A stretch of DNA of 64,000 nt, from positions 124,001 through 188,000 of the forward strand of contig PLSD01000048.1 in NCBI GenBank assembly GCA_003164135.1, written 5' to 3'. Origin of the DNA: Acetobacteraceae bacterium (GTDB taxonomy: Bacteria; Pseudomonadota; Alphaproteobacteria; Acetobacterales; Acetobacteraceae). Positions 1 to 8,599 of this stretch are shown piece after piece (within the stretch, counting starts at the first letter, position 1; every line of letters begins with the position of its first letter). Made by a program: the position numbers and the translations under genes. Under the pieces are notes generated by a model that saw nothing but the letters and a program-made list of their open reading frames with translations, did not search any database and had not been told where the DNA came from.

Positions 1-974
1 TGCCCGGAATAGGTGTAGCCGTGGTAGAATTCCACGTGGTGTTCCGGCGCGGCATCCAGAATAGTCTGCTGAATATCCTCGCGCACGGCGACGGCGGCCA
101 TCGGGATGGTGCCGTTGGTAAGCGCCTTCGCCATGGTGAGGATGTCCGGCGTGACGCCAAAGGTCTGCGAAGCGAAATTCTGCCCGGTGCGGCCGAAGCC
201 GGTGATGACTTCGTCAAAAATCAGCAGAATGCCGTGCTTGGTGCAGATGTCGCGCAGGCGCTGCAAATAACCCTGCGGCGGTACCAGGATGCCGGTGGAC
301 CCGGCGATGGGTTCGACAATGCAGGCGGCGATGGTGTCAGCGCCATGCAGGTCAACAAAGCGCTGCAGATCGTCAGCCAAGTTGGCGCCGTGCGTGCCCT
401 CGCCCATCTGGAACTGATTTTCGGCGATTTTGGTGTGGCGCATGTGCATGACGCCGGGAAGGCCGAGGCCGAAGCTTTTGCGGTTGTTGACCATGCCGCC
501 GACCGACCAGCCGCCAAAGTTGACGCCGTGGTAGCCGCGCTCACGCCCGACAAAGCGCTGGCGCTGCCCCTCACCGCGGACGCGGTGGTACTGTATGGCG
601 ACTTTCAGCGCGGTCTCCACCGCCTCGGAGCCGGAGCCGGCGAACATGATGCGGTTGAGGCTGGGGGGGAGCATGTCCGCGATCTCGGTGGCGAGGCGGA
701 AGGCGGCGGGGACGCCGTATTGGAACGGCGGGGCATAGTCGAGCTCCTGCATCTGCTTGGTGACGGCTTCGCGGATTTCGCGCCGGCCGTGGCCCAGGGG
801 GATGCAGTACAGGCCCGAGGAGCCGTCAAAGAGTTTTTCGCCGCGTGTGTTATAATAATAGACACCTTCGGCCCGCTCGATGAGGCGCGGCTGCTCCAAA
901 AACTGCCGGTTGGCGGTGAAAGGCATCCACTGGTGAACAAGCGGGTTGTTGCTGGGGGGAAGGTTGTCTGGCAT
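1..974 (-). CDS. Class III aminotransferase (omega-amino acid:pyruvate type), C-terminus cut by window edge
   Basis: The gene reads leftward from an ATG at 974 and is still open at base 1, so about 324 N-terminal residues are visible. The start (LVHQWMPFTANRQF, then EGVYYYNTRGEKLFDGSSGL) and the later segments FAGSGSEAVETALK and LIFDEVITGFGRTG are hallmarks of PLP-dependent class III aminotransferases. The FTANRQF opening is typical of beta-alanine/omega-amino acid:pyruvate aminotransferases. The PLP lysine segment TMAKALTNG is present (K in MAKA), shortly before the edge. Such enzymes move an amino group from an omega-amino acid or amine to pyruvate in the cytoplasm. The substrate cannot be decided from this fragment. 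The gene diverges from the DUF952 gene. Confidence 0.85.
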   Translation of the reverse strand, partial: MPDNLPPSNNPLVHQWMPFTANRQFLEQPRLIERAEGVYYYNTRGEKLFDGSSGLYCIPLGHGRREIREAVTKQMQELDYAPPFQYGVPAAFRLATEIADMLPPSLNRIMFAGSGSEAVETALKVAIQYHRVRGEGQRQRFVGRERGYHGVNFGGWSVGGMVNNRKSFGLGLPGVMHMRHTKIAENQFQMGEGTHGANLADDLQRFVDLHGADTIAACIVEPIAGSTGILVPPQGYLQRLRDICTKHGILLIFDEVITGFGRTGQNFASQTFGVTPDILTMAKALTNGTIPMAAVAVREDIQQTILDAAPEHHVEFYHGYTYSG

Positions 975-1107
975 GCGGGGCTCCTCTGGATTTTTTCTAG
1001 TTAACTATTTTAAACACCTTATGCCAGATAAATTTTTGTCATGGGTATGATTTGGCGGCATGGCAGAGGTATAGGCTTAGCTAGCGATAGATGCTCGGGG
1101 GACAGAG

Positions 1108-1467
1108 ATGCAGGACGCGATTGCCTATAAAGTACTGACAGGCACGGAATTTGCCGCCCTGGAGGCCGGGGATTTTGCCGGTGCGCCGGTGGACCGGGCG
1201 GACGGGTATATTCACCTCTCTACCGCTGCGCAGTTGACCGAGACGGTGGACAAGCATTTTGCCGGACAGAGTAATCTGGTGGTGGCGGCGGTGGATCTGG
1301 CGGCGCTGGGGAACGCAGTGCGCTGGGAGGTCTCGCGCGGGGGGCAGGCGTTTCCGCATTTGTATGGGGCACTGCGCATGGCGGCGGTGCTGGCGCATGC
1401 GCCGCTGACGCGCGGGGCGGATGGGCTTGTGGTTACACCGCCTTCTCCACCGCCCGGGCGATTTTAA
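1108..1467 (+). CDS. DUF952 family protein
   Basis: A 119-residue protein with an ATG preceded by a GGGGGA ribosome-binding site. The segments IHLSTAAQLTETVDKHFAG and RWEVSRGGQAFPHLYG match the conserved core of the DUF952 family, small cytoplasmic proteins of unknown biochemical role. The length is normal for the family. The 3' end runs 35 bases into the convergent amidase gene, so the last roughly ten residues (PSPPPGRF) are shared coding DNA and probably unconserved. No function is proposed. Confidence 0.8.
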   Translation: MQDAIAYKVLTGTEFAALEAGDFAGAPVDRADGYIHLSTAAQLTETVDKHFAGQSNLVVAAVDLAALGNAVRWEVSRGGQAFPHLYGALRMAAVLAHAPLTRGADGLVVTPPSPPPGRF

Positions 1468-2797
1468 GCACCACATCATCACGGTACAAAGGTGCTGCGA
1501 TTTGCACGGCGACCGGCAGGCCGGCGGCATTCACCCCCATGGGGAGCGAGATGGCGGGCTGGCGGGTGAGGTTGAACAGCAATGTCCACGGCGCCCAGTG
1601 TTGCAGCAGGCCCTGCACCGGGTCGTCCACCGGCACGCCGGCCAGCGGGGCGGCTTGGGGGACGCAGGGGCAGATCAGCGCGTCGTAATCCGTGGCGGCC
1701 ATGGCGTGGGCGGCTTGCACGCGCTGGGCTTCGGCTTCCAGCATGTCCAGCGCCGAGGCGGTGGCGAATTGCCGCGCCAGGCCAGTGAGGCCGTGGTCGA
1801 GCAGCGCGTGTTTTTCCGGCGCAATGGTGGCGACCTGACGGGCCAGCGCGGCGCCCCAGATTTTGGTGAAGCTGATGGAGGCGTCCGGCAGGGCGATGTT
1901 GGCCTGCACCACCGTGGCACCGAGGGATTCAAGGATTTTGCGGGCGGATTCCAATGCATTTAGCGCGTCGTCATCGGCCGGGGCGGCGAAGCCAGGGTTG
2001 GCGAGGATGCCGATGCGCAGGCCCGCCACGCCGTCCTCGATGCCCGCCAAAAAATCGCGTTTGGGGTCGGGCAGGGAAAACGGGTCGCGCGGGCTGAACC
2101 CGGCGGTGGCGGAGAGCATGAGGGCGGCGTCGCGCACGGTGCGGGTGATGGGGCCGGCGACGGCGACGTGGCCGAACGCGCCGAGCGGCCACTGCGGCAC
2201 GCGGCCGAAACTGGGCTTCAACCCAACAACGCCGGACCAGGCGGCGGGGATGCGGATGGAGCCGCCCGCGTCAGTCCCCACGTGCAACGGGCCGAAAAAT
2301 GCGGCGGCAGCGGCGGCGGCACCGGAGGAGGAACCGCCGGGGGTGTGGGCGAGGTTCCACGGGTTGCGGGTGATGCCGGTGGCCGGGCAGTCGCCAGGGC
2401 TTTTCCAGCCGAATTCGGTGGTGGTGGTTTTACCGAGGATGACCGCACCCGCTTCTCGCAGGGCGGTGACCACCGGCGAGTCGGTGGGCACTGGTGTGGG
2501 GTCGGAGGTTTTGCTGCCGCGCCGGGTGGGCAGGTTGGCGACGTCGATAATGTCTTTGATCGTTACCGGCACACCGTCCAGCACACCTTGCGGCTTGCCG
2601 GCGGCCCAGCGGGCGGTGCTGGCCTGGGCGTCCTGCAAGGCGGCGGGGTTCATTACCGCGAAGGCGTTGATCTCCGGGTTGCGGCGGGCGATGCGCTCGG
2701 TGATGGCCTGCAGGGCTTGCAACGGCGTGAGGGTTTTGGCGGCATAGGCAGCCAGTAATTCCTCTGCATCGAGCGTGGCGGGGTCTTCTACAGCCAT
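1433..2797 (-). CDS. Amidase (amidase signature family)
   Basis: A 454-residue amidase signature enzyme. The catalytic triad is visible: Lys81 in TIKD, the cis-Ser at about 156 in TPGGSSSG, and the nucleophile Ser180 in GTDAGGSIRIP. The spacing of 24 residues between the two serines is normal. The family hydrolyses amides, and the subfamily also includes GatA and AtzF, but genomic context does not support a GatCAB role because no gatB or gatC is adjacent. The start overlaps the end of cysK by 10 bases, so the two are probably co-transcribed and translationally coupled. The natural substrate is unknown. Confidence 0.85.
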   Translation of the reverse strand: MAVEDPATLDAEELLAAYAAKTLTPLQALQAITERIARRNPEINAFAVMNPAALQDAQASTARWAAGKPQGVLDGVPVTIKDIIDVANLPTRRGSKTSDPTPVPTDSPVVTALREAGAVILGKTTTTEFGWKSPGDCPATGITRNPWNLAHTPGGSSSGAAAAAAAFFGPLHVGTDAGGSIRIPAAWSGVVGLKPSFGRVPQWPLGAFGHVAVAGPITRTVRDAALMLSATAGFSPRDPFSLPDPKRDFLAGIEDGVAGLRIGILANPGFAAPADDDALNALESARKILESLGATVVQANIALPDASISFTKIWGAALARQVATIAPEKHALLDHGLTGLARQFATASALDMLEAEAQRVQAAHAMAATDYDALICPCVPQAAPLAGVPVDDPVQGLLQHWAPWTLLFNLTRQPAISLPMGVNAAGLPVAVQIAAPLYRDDVVLKIARAVEKAV

Positions 2798-3771
2798 GAT
2801 GGCACCGGCAGGTTTTTGGAGCGGAGGAATTCCGGGTTGAACAGCTTGCTCTGGTAGCGTGCCCCGCCGTCGCAGAGAATGGTGACAACCGTGTGCCCGG
2901 GGCCGAGGTCTTTCGCGACGCGGATAGCGGCGGCGACGTTGATGCCGGCGGAGCCGCCGACGGAAAGGCCCTCGTGGATGAGCAGGTCGAACACCTGTTC
3001 CAGCGCTTCCGGATCGGGGATGCGCAAAGCGTCGTCGATGGCGATGCCGTTCAGGTTTTCCGGCACGCGGGACTGGCCGATGCCCTCGGTGATGGAGGAG
3101 CCGGTGATGCTGAGATCGCCGTTTTTTACCCAGCCGTAGAGGCCGCTGCCCTCCGGGTCGGCCAGGATGATTTTGGTGGCGGGGTTGTGGGCTTTGAGCG
3201 CCAGACTCACCCCGGCCAGCGTGCCGCCGGTGCCGCAGGCGCAGGTGAAGGCGTCAACCTTGCCGCCGGTCTGGGCGAGGATTTCCGCCCCCGTGGTGAG
3301 GCGGTGGCCCTCCCGATTCGCCAGATTGTCGAACTGGTTGGCCCAGACCGCGCCCAGTTCCTCAGCCAAGCGGCGGGAAACGTGGACGTAATTGCCGGGG
3401 TCTTTGAACGGTTTCGCCGGGACCAGGCGCAAATCGGCGCCGATCATGCGCAAAAAGTCGATTTTCTCCTGGGATTGCGTCTCCGGCATAACAATCACGC
3501 ATTTATAGCCGAGCGCGTTGGCCACCAAAGTAAGGCCGATGCCGGTGTTGCCGGCGGTGCCCTCCACGATAACGCCGCCGGGCTTTAAAGTGCCGTCCGC
3601 CTCTGCGGCGCGGATAATGGCGAGGCCGGCGCGGTCTTTCACCGAGCCGCCGGGGTTGAGGAACTCGGCCTTGCCCAAAATCTCGCACCCCGTGGCGGCG
3701 CTGGCGCGCCCCAGCCGGATGAGCGGCGTGTTGCCGATTGCCCCGATCAACCCGTCTACCACTGTTCCCAT
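2788..3771 (-). CDS. cysK: Cysteine synthase A-type PLP enzyme
   Basis: A 327-residue beta-replacing PLP enzyme. The PLP lysine is Lys45 in NPGGSVKDRAG, followed by EGTAGNTGIGL (the substrate and phosphate loops) and a GTGGTLAG cofactor loop. Length and motifs fit O-acetylserine sulfhydrylase, which makes cysteine from O-acetylserine and sulfide. A specialised cysteine synthase or cystathionine beta-synthase-like role is possible. It is the first gene of a two-gene unit with the amidase. A rhodanese gene diverges only 58 bases away, so sulfur metabolism may be a local theme (inference). Confidence 0.88.
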   Translation of the reverse strand: MGTVVDGLIGAIGNTPLIRLGRASAATGCEILGKAEFLNPGGSVKDRAGLAIIRAAEADGTLKPGGVIVEGTAGNTGIGLTLVANALGYKCVIVMPETQSQEKIDFLRMIGADLRLVPAKPFKDPGNYVHVSRRLAEELGAVWANQFDNLANREGHRLTTGAEILAQTGGKVDAFTCACGTGGTLAGVSLALKAHNPATKIILADPEGSGLYGWVKNGDLSITGSSITEGIGQSRVPENLNGIAIDDALRIPDPEALEQVFDLLIHEGLSVGGSAGINVAAAIRVAKDLGPGHTVVTILCDGGARYQSKLFNPEFLRSKNLPVPSWL

Positions 3772-3829
3772 TACGCTACGTCCTCGCTATGCTGGCCAAA
3801 ATAGTCATACAGTACTTGCGGGGGATATT

Positions 3830-4240
3830 ATGATCGAAGATTTGGCGCCGCGACAGGTCTGGGAAGCGTTAATGAGCAATCCCGATGCCGCCCTGTGCGA
3901 TGTACGGACCAATGCCGAGTGGAGCTTCGTCGGCGTGCCGGATTTGAGCCAGACCGGCAAGCAGCCGGTGCTGATCCAGTGGCAGGTGTTCCCCACCATG
4001 CAGCCGAACCCGAAATTCGTGGAAGCGCTGGCGACGGCAAAAATTAAGCACACGGACCATATCTACTTCATCTGCCGCTCCGGCGCGCGCAGCATGGCGG
4101 CCGCACAGGCAGCCAAGGCGGCCGGGTACAAGCATGTGTATAATGTGAAAGACGGGTTCGAGGGACCGCAGGACGCGCGCGGCCACCGCGGGAATGTGGG
4201 TGGCTGGAAGGCCGAGGGGCTGCCCTGGAAGCAGGGGTAG
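3830..4240 (+). CDS. Rhodanese-like domain protein
   Basis: A single rhodanese domain of 136 residues. The start chosen is the ATG at 3830 (MIEDLAPRQVWE), where domain homology begins; a longer in-frame opening upstream lies antisense to cysK and is discarded. The active-site loop FICRSGARS carries the catalytic Cys82, so it should be competent in sulfur transfer (thiosulfate or persulfide donor). A typical CDVRTNAEW segment lies near the N-terminus. It diverges from cysK, which suggests a link to sulfur assimilation, although single-domain rhodaneses have many partners. Confidence 0.87.
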   Translation: MIEDLAPRQVWEALMSNPDAALCDVRTNAEWSFVGVPDLSQTGKQPVLIQWQVFPTMQPNPKFVEALATAKIKHTDHIYFICRSGARSMAAAQAAKAAGYKHVYNVKDGFEGPQDARGHRGNVGGWKAEGLPWKQG

Positions 4241-4291
4241 GGGGTTCTACTTTTGGTTGTGTGACGCCCGTTTTGCTGCCAAAGCTCGGAT

Positions 4292-6295
4292 ATGGATGAC
4301 CCCCTGATTGCTGGCTTAGATACGGTGTCTCGGGCTTGGTGGTCGGGGACGATCCAGACATTCCTCTCCCAGGACATCACAAGCATTGTCGAGCGACTGG
4401 CGCTGCGGGCGATTGAGACACATCCCACTAACCATGAGGCGCAGTTGCGCGCCTGGTTCTCGGAAATTGAAATTTTACGTAAAGCCGTTGTGGATATGCC
4501 GAACAACTGGCAGTTGTTGCTGGAATATCCGCTGATCCGCTTGGGCCGGCGCATGGATGCGGTGCTGGTGACCGACCGCGCCATTCTCGTAATCGAATTC
4601 AAGACTCTTGGCAGCCATTTTACGGCCGATGCGCGGGTACAGGCGGAAGATTATGCGTATGATCTACGCGATTTCCATACCGGCAGCCGAGGCCATGTGA
4701 TTGTGCCGATTCTTGTTGCGGGGACGGGGCAGCCAAGCCGCCCGCAATGGTCGTTTCCCTGGCCCGGTGTTTCCGTTGTGTATGATGCGCTGCCTGATAC
4801 TTTGCCTAACTTGCTGGGGGAAATTCTTGGGCGGATTCCGCATCGGGATGTTGATATTGAGGGTTGGGAGCGGGCCGCCTACCGGCCGGTGCCGACGATT
4901 ATTGAGGCTGCAAGGGCACTTTACGGCAAGCATGGTGTTGCCGAGATTAGGACGGCTCGCGCTGACACCGATAATTTGAGCCGCACGACGGCTGCGATTT
5001 TGCAAGCGATTCAGGAAGCGAAGGCGAGCGGCTCACACATTATTTTATTTGTTACGGGGATACCTGGAGCAGGCAAAACGCTGTGCGGATTGGATGCAGT
5101 GTTTTCGAGCGACACTGATGGGACGTTTTTAACCGGCACGCTGCCGATGGTTTATGTATTGAAGGCGGCGCTGGCGGAGGATTCGGCAAAGGCCGGTTCG
5201 AAATCGGCCAGGGCGGCTCGGCATGAAACCAAGAGCAAGATCGAGAGTATCACTGGATTTCTGCGGTATTATATTCTGGAAAAAACGCATCTCCCCGAAC
5301 ATGTGATTGTGTTTGATGAAGCGCAGCGCGCTTGGGATGCAAGCTATGGTGCTACCAAGTTCAAGCATACCGATAGCGAAGCAGGAATTGTCCTGGATAT
5401 CATGCTACGGCACGAGGATTACGCTGTCATCGTCGCGCTGGTTGGCAATGGCCAGGAAATTAACTCCGGCGAGGCAGGGTTGGCGGAGTGGGGCAAGGCA
5501 TTGGCGCTGCGGCCCGCTTGGCAGATTCGCGCGGCGCCAGGGGTGTTGAACGCGCCCGAGCCTCGCCAGCGCCTGTTTCTGATGCCACCGCCTGGAATGG
5601 TCATCGATGAATCCCTGCATCTTGGCGTGCCAATCCGCAACGTGCGGTCGAATAGTGCGGCACCATGGGTTGATGCCGTGTTGCGGGGTGCCACGGATGA
5701 AGCACGAAGCCATGCGGGGGCAGAGTTGCCGTTTTTCATTACGCGTTCCTTGGCGGATATGCGCAATGGCTTGCGTACATTGACCCGTGGTGAACGCCGT
5801 GCCGGGCTGGTTTGTTCAAGTGGTGCCAAGCGTTTGGTTGCAGATGGCATCTGGCCGAAGTTCGAGCACATGAATGACGACCTTGTGGCCAACTGGTTTT
5901 TGAAGCGTTGGCCTGATGTGCGGGCATCTGACGCCTTGGAAATTCCGGCGACGGAGTTTGCATGCCAGGGGTTGGAGCTGGATTATGTCGGGCTGTGCTG
6001 GGGTGGCGATTTGACCTGGAATGGCGGCTGGATGGTGCGGAGTTTCAGCGGCACCAAATGGCATCAGGCGCGCAAGCAGGATGCACGGGATTATCAGGTG
6101 AATACCTATCGGGTGCTGCTGACACGTGCCCGCTCGGAGACGATTATTTGGATACCACCTGGCGATGCCAACGACAAAACACGAGAGCCTGAGTTATTTG
6201 ATCGCACGGCAGATTATTTGCTTACCTGTGGTGCGCGGTTACTACCTGATTTTGTGCCGCATGTGCGGCCGGAAATTCAGAGGGTATTACTTTAA
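4292..6295 (+). CDS. PD-(D/E)XK-like nuclease domain fused to a DUF2075 (SF1-type) helicase/ATPase
   Basis: A 667-residue two-part protein. Residues about 70-140 contain a nuclease-like pattern: Asp89 in RRMDAVLV, then Glu102-x-Lys104 in VIEFKT, as in restriction-type PD-(D/E)XK folds. From about residue 245 comes a DUF2075/SF1 ATPase: Walker A GIPGAGKT (256-263), Walker B VIVFDEAQ (338-345), a motif III-like LVGNGQE (383-389), and a C-terminal motif VI-like YRVLLTRAR. Codons end in A or T more often than in the neighbours, and it sits alone between housekeeping genes, so recent acquisition is likely. A role in DNA processing or phage defence is inferred from the domains only. Its last 9 bases overlap the convergent methyltransferase gene. 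The start ATG has only a weak ribosome-binding site. Confidence 0.8.
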   Translation: MDDPLIAGLDTVSRAWWSGTIQTFLSQDITSIVERLALRAIETHPTNHEAQLRAWFSEIEILRKAVVDMPNNWQLLLEYPLIRLGRRMDAVLVTDRAILVIEFKTLGSHFTADARVQAEDYAYDLRDFHTGSRGHVIVPILVAGTGQPSRPQWSFPWPGVSVVYDALPDTLPNLLGEILGRIPHRDVDIEGWERAAYRPVPTIIEAARALYGKHGVAEIRTARADTDNLSRTTAAILQAIQEAKASGSHIILFVTGIPGAGKTLCGLDAVFSSDTDGTFLTGTLPMVYVLKAALAEDSAKAGSKSARAARHETKSKIESITGFLRYYILEKTHLPEHVIVFDEAQRAWDASYGATKFKHTDSEAGIVLDIMLRHEDYAVIVALVGNGQEINSGEAGLAEWGKALALRPAWQIRAAPGVLNAPEPRQRLFLMPPPGMVIDESLHLGVPIRNVRSNSAAPWVDAVLRGATDEARSHAGAELPFFITRSLADMRNGLRTLTRGERRAGLVCSSGAKRLVADGIWPKFEHMNDDLVANWFLKRWPDVRASDALEIPATEFACQGLELDYVGLCWGGDLTWNGGWMVRSFSGTKWHQARKQDARDYQVNTYRVLLTRARSETIIWIPPGDANDKTREPELFDRTADYLLTCGARLLPDFVPHVRPEIQRVLL

Positions 6296-7360
6296 CTTCT
6301 CAAACACCACCACGCTCTCGACATTTTCCGAATACGGAAACTGGTCGATCGGCGTGGCGTTGCGCACCGTATACCCCGCGCGGCGCAACACGGCGGCGTC
6401 GGTGGCCAAAGCATCCGGGTTGCAGCTGATGTAGATGATGCGGGCAACACCGCTGGCGGCCAAAAAACGCATTTGCGTGGTGGCGCCTGAGAAGGGCGGG
6501 TCCAGCACCACGGCTTTGGCGCCGGCCATGTCGGCGGTTTGCAGGGGGCGGCGGTGGAGGTCGCGCTGGGTGACGCGCATGCGGCCGGCCAGATTGTTCA
6601 GGCGAATGGCTTTGTCCTGCGCTTGCACGGCGCTCGCGTCGCCCTCGTAGGCTTCAACGCGGGCGTGCTGGGCGAGCGCGAAGGAGAGCGTGCCGGAGCC
6701 TGCGAATAATTCGACAATGCGTGATTTCGCGGTGAATTTGGGCAGGCCGGCGATGGTGGCGGCGATGATCGCCGCCTCCCCTTCCCGGCTGGCTTGCAGG
6801 AAACCACCGGCGGGTGGGTCAACCGGGATGCCGGAAAAACTGATGACCGGGGTTTGCAGAATAACCGCTGGTTCAGGCAGGTCCGTGCCCGTGGCGATGC
6901 TGATGCGTGGCGCGTTATGGGCGCGCGCGAAGGCAATGATTTTGGTGCGGTCCGGGCCGGTGAACTCGGCGTCCATGCGGAGCAGAATATCCGGGCCGTT
7001 GTCCAGCCAGTTGATGACCACCGACCCGGCGCTGCGGAACGCCTGCAGGCTGCGCAGCAGAATACGCAAATCCGGCAAGAGTGAAACGATTTCCGGCAGG
7101 AGTAGCACGCATTCGAGCATGTCCACCACGGCGGGGCTGCCGCTGCGGTGCAGGCCGAGGGAAATCTCGCCGGCCTTGCGCGTCGCGCCGAGGTCAGCGC
7201 GGCGGCGGGCGCGCAACGGGGTTTCCACCAAGGCGGCCACCTGCGCGTCCACAAATCCGGCTCTGGTTAAAGCCTGAGCAATTGCCAGAGGTTTCCCCGC
7301 AACGCCGCGGGCATCCGTGGCGCAACCGCCACAGATGCCATAATGCCTGCAATGGCTCAT
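6287..7360 (-). CDS. RlmD/TrmA-family RNA (uracil-C5)-methyltransferase
   Basis: A 357-residue class I SAM-dependent RNA methyltransferase. The N-terminus carries a cysteine cluster ([10 protein letters not shown]) expected to bind a 4Fe-4S cluster. The SAM motif is [12 protein letters not shown], and the catalytic region is [14 protein letters not shown], where the Cys is the nucleophile. The C-terminus [15 protein letters not shown] is diagnostic of the RumA/TrmA group. There is no N-terminal TRAM domain, so it is shorter than E. coli RlmD (433 residues). The likely target is a uridine of 23S rRNA, but the exact site is not determinable. It lies 24 bases downstream of gcdH on the same strand. 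Confidence 0.85.
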   Translation of the reverse strand: MSHCRHYGICGGCATDARGVAGKPLAIAQALTRAGFVDAQVAALVETPLRARRRADLGATRKAGEISLGLHRSGSPAVVDMLECVLLLPEIVSLLPDLRILLRSLQAFRSAGSVVINWLDNGPDILLRMDAEFTGPDRTKIIAFARAHNAPRISIATGTDLPEPAVILQTPVISFSGIPVDPPAGGFLQASREGEAAIIAATIAGLPKFTAKSRIVELFAGSGTLSFALAQHARVEAYEGDASAVQAQDKAIRLNNLAGRMRVTQRDLHRRPLQTADMAGAKAVVLDPPFSGATTQMRFLAASGVARIIYISCNPDALATDAAVLRRAGYTVRNATPIDQFPYSENVESVVVFEKLK

Positions 7361-7384
7361 AATGTTAGTTTTAAAACCTGCGTG

Positions 7385-8599
7385 TCAGAACGCCGGCAGG
7401 CCGGTGATGCCACGGCCGAGGATAAGCGCATGTACGTCATGCGCGCCCTCGTAGGTGTTCACGGTCTCCAGGTTCATCATGTGGCGGATAACGTGATACT
7501 CATCGGCGATGCCGTTGCCGCCGTGCATGTCGCGTGCGGCGCGGGCGATATCTAGCGACTTGCCGCAGGAATTGCGCTTGGCCAGCGAGATCATTTCCGG
7601 CGCGGCGTCGCCTTCATCGAGCAGGCGGCCGAGGCGCAGCACGGATTGCAGGCCCAGGGTAATTTCGGTCAGCATGTCCGCGAGTTTTTTCTGCACCAGC
7701 TGGGTTTGCGCCAGCGGGCGGCCGAACATTTTGCGTTCCAGCGTATAGGAGCGCGCGGCCTCGTAGCAGAATTCGGCGGCACCCAGCGCGCCCCAGGCAA
7801 TGCCGTAGCGCGCGTTGTTGAGGCAGGAGAACGGGCCGCGCAGGCCTTTGGCGCCGGGGAGCATGTTTTCGTCCGGCACAAACACACCCTCCATCATCAC
7901 CATGCCGGTGATGGAGGCGCGCAGCGAGAACTTGCCTTCGATTTTCGGCGTTTCCAGGCCCTTCATGCCGCGATCGAGGATGAAGCCGCGAATGTCGCCG
8001 GCGTCGTCCTTGGCCCAGACGATCAGCACGTCGGCGATGGGGGAGTTGGAGATCCAGGTTTTGGAGCCGGTGAGCAGGTAGCCGCCGTCAACCTTTTTGG
8101 CGCGGGTGCGCATGGAGGCGGGGTCGGAGCCGGCGTCTGGCTCGGTGAGGCCGAAGCAGCCGACGAATTCGCCGGTACGCAGTTTCGGCAGATATTTGTC
8201 CTTCTGCGCCGGGGTGCCGAATGCCCAGATCGGGTACATCACCAGCGAGGATTGCACGGAGAAGGCGCTGCGGTAGCCGCTGTCCACGCGTTCGATCTCA
8301 CGCGAGATAAGGCCGTAGGCAACGTAGGAGACATCGGCGCAGCCGTGGCTGTCCAGCGTGGCGCCGAGGAAGCCGAGTTCGCCCATTTCCGCCATGATGC
8401 TGCGGTCGTAATTTTCATGACGGAAGGCCTGCAGGATGCGCGGCTGGAGTTTTTCCTGCGCGTATTGGTGCGCGGCGTCCCGGATGGCGCGCTCTTCCTC
8501 GGTCAGCTGGCCGTCGAGACGGAGTGCGTCCTGCCAGTCAAAACTGGTGAATTTGCCCTTTTTACGGGCGGGCTCCTCAAGTTTTGTCACGATATTCAA
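7385..8599 (-). CDS. gcdH: Glutaryl-CoA dehydrogenase-type acyl-CoA dehydrogenase
   Basis: A 404-residue FAD-dependent acyl-CoA dehydrogenase. The sequence resembles glutaryl-CoA dehydrogenase throughout: [28 protein letters not shown], and the catalytic glutamate in [16 protein letters not shown] near the C-terminus. The reaction oxidises and decarboxylates glutaryl-CoA to crotonyl-CoA in lysine, tryptophan or aromatic degradation. The TTG at 8599 overlaps the helicase stop by 4 bases (TTGA); a GTG at 8590 is an alternative start. Nothing else of a glutaryl-CoA pathway is adjacent, so its place in this string of genes is unexplained. Confidence 0.9.
   Translation of the reverse strand: MNIVTKLEEPARKKGKFTSFDWQDALRLDGQLTEEERAIRDAAHQYAQEKLQPRILQAFRHENYDRSIMAEMGELGFLGATLDSHGCADVSYVAYGLISREIERVDSGYRSAFSVQSSLVMYPIWAFGTPAQKDKYLPKLRTGEFVGCFGLTEPDAGSDPASMRTRAKKVDGGYLLTGSKTWISNSPIADVLIVWAKDDAGDIRGFILDRGMKGLETPKIEGKFSLRASITGMVMMEGVFVPDENMLPGAKGLRGPFSCLNNARYGIAWGALGAAEFCYEAARSYTLERKMFGRPLAQTQLVQKKLADMLTEITLGLQSVLRLGRLLDEGDAAPEMISLAKRNSCGKSLDIARAARDMHGGNGIADEYHVIRHMMNLETVNTYEGAHDVHALILGRGITGLPAF

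Noticed and set aside
27-45. A second CACGTG palindrome (TTCCACGTGG) as a possible parS site
   Set aside because: It lies inside the aminotransferase coding region and its flanks do not continue the 16-base palindrome.
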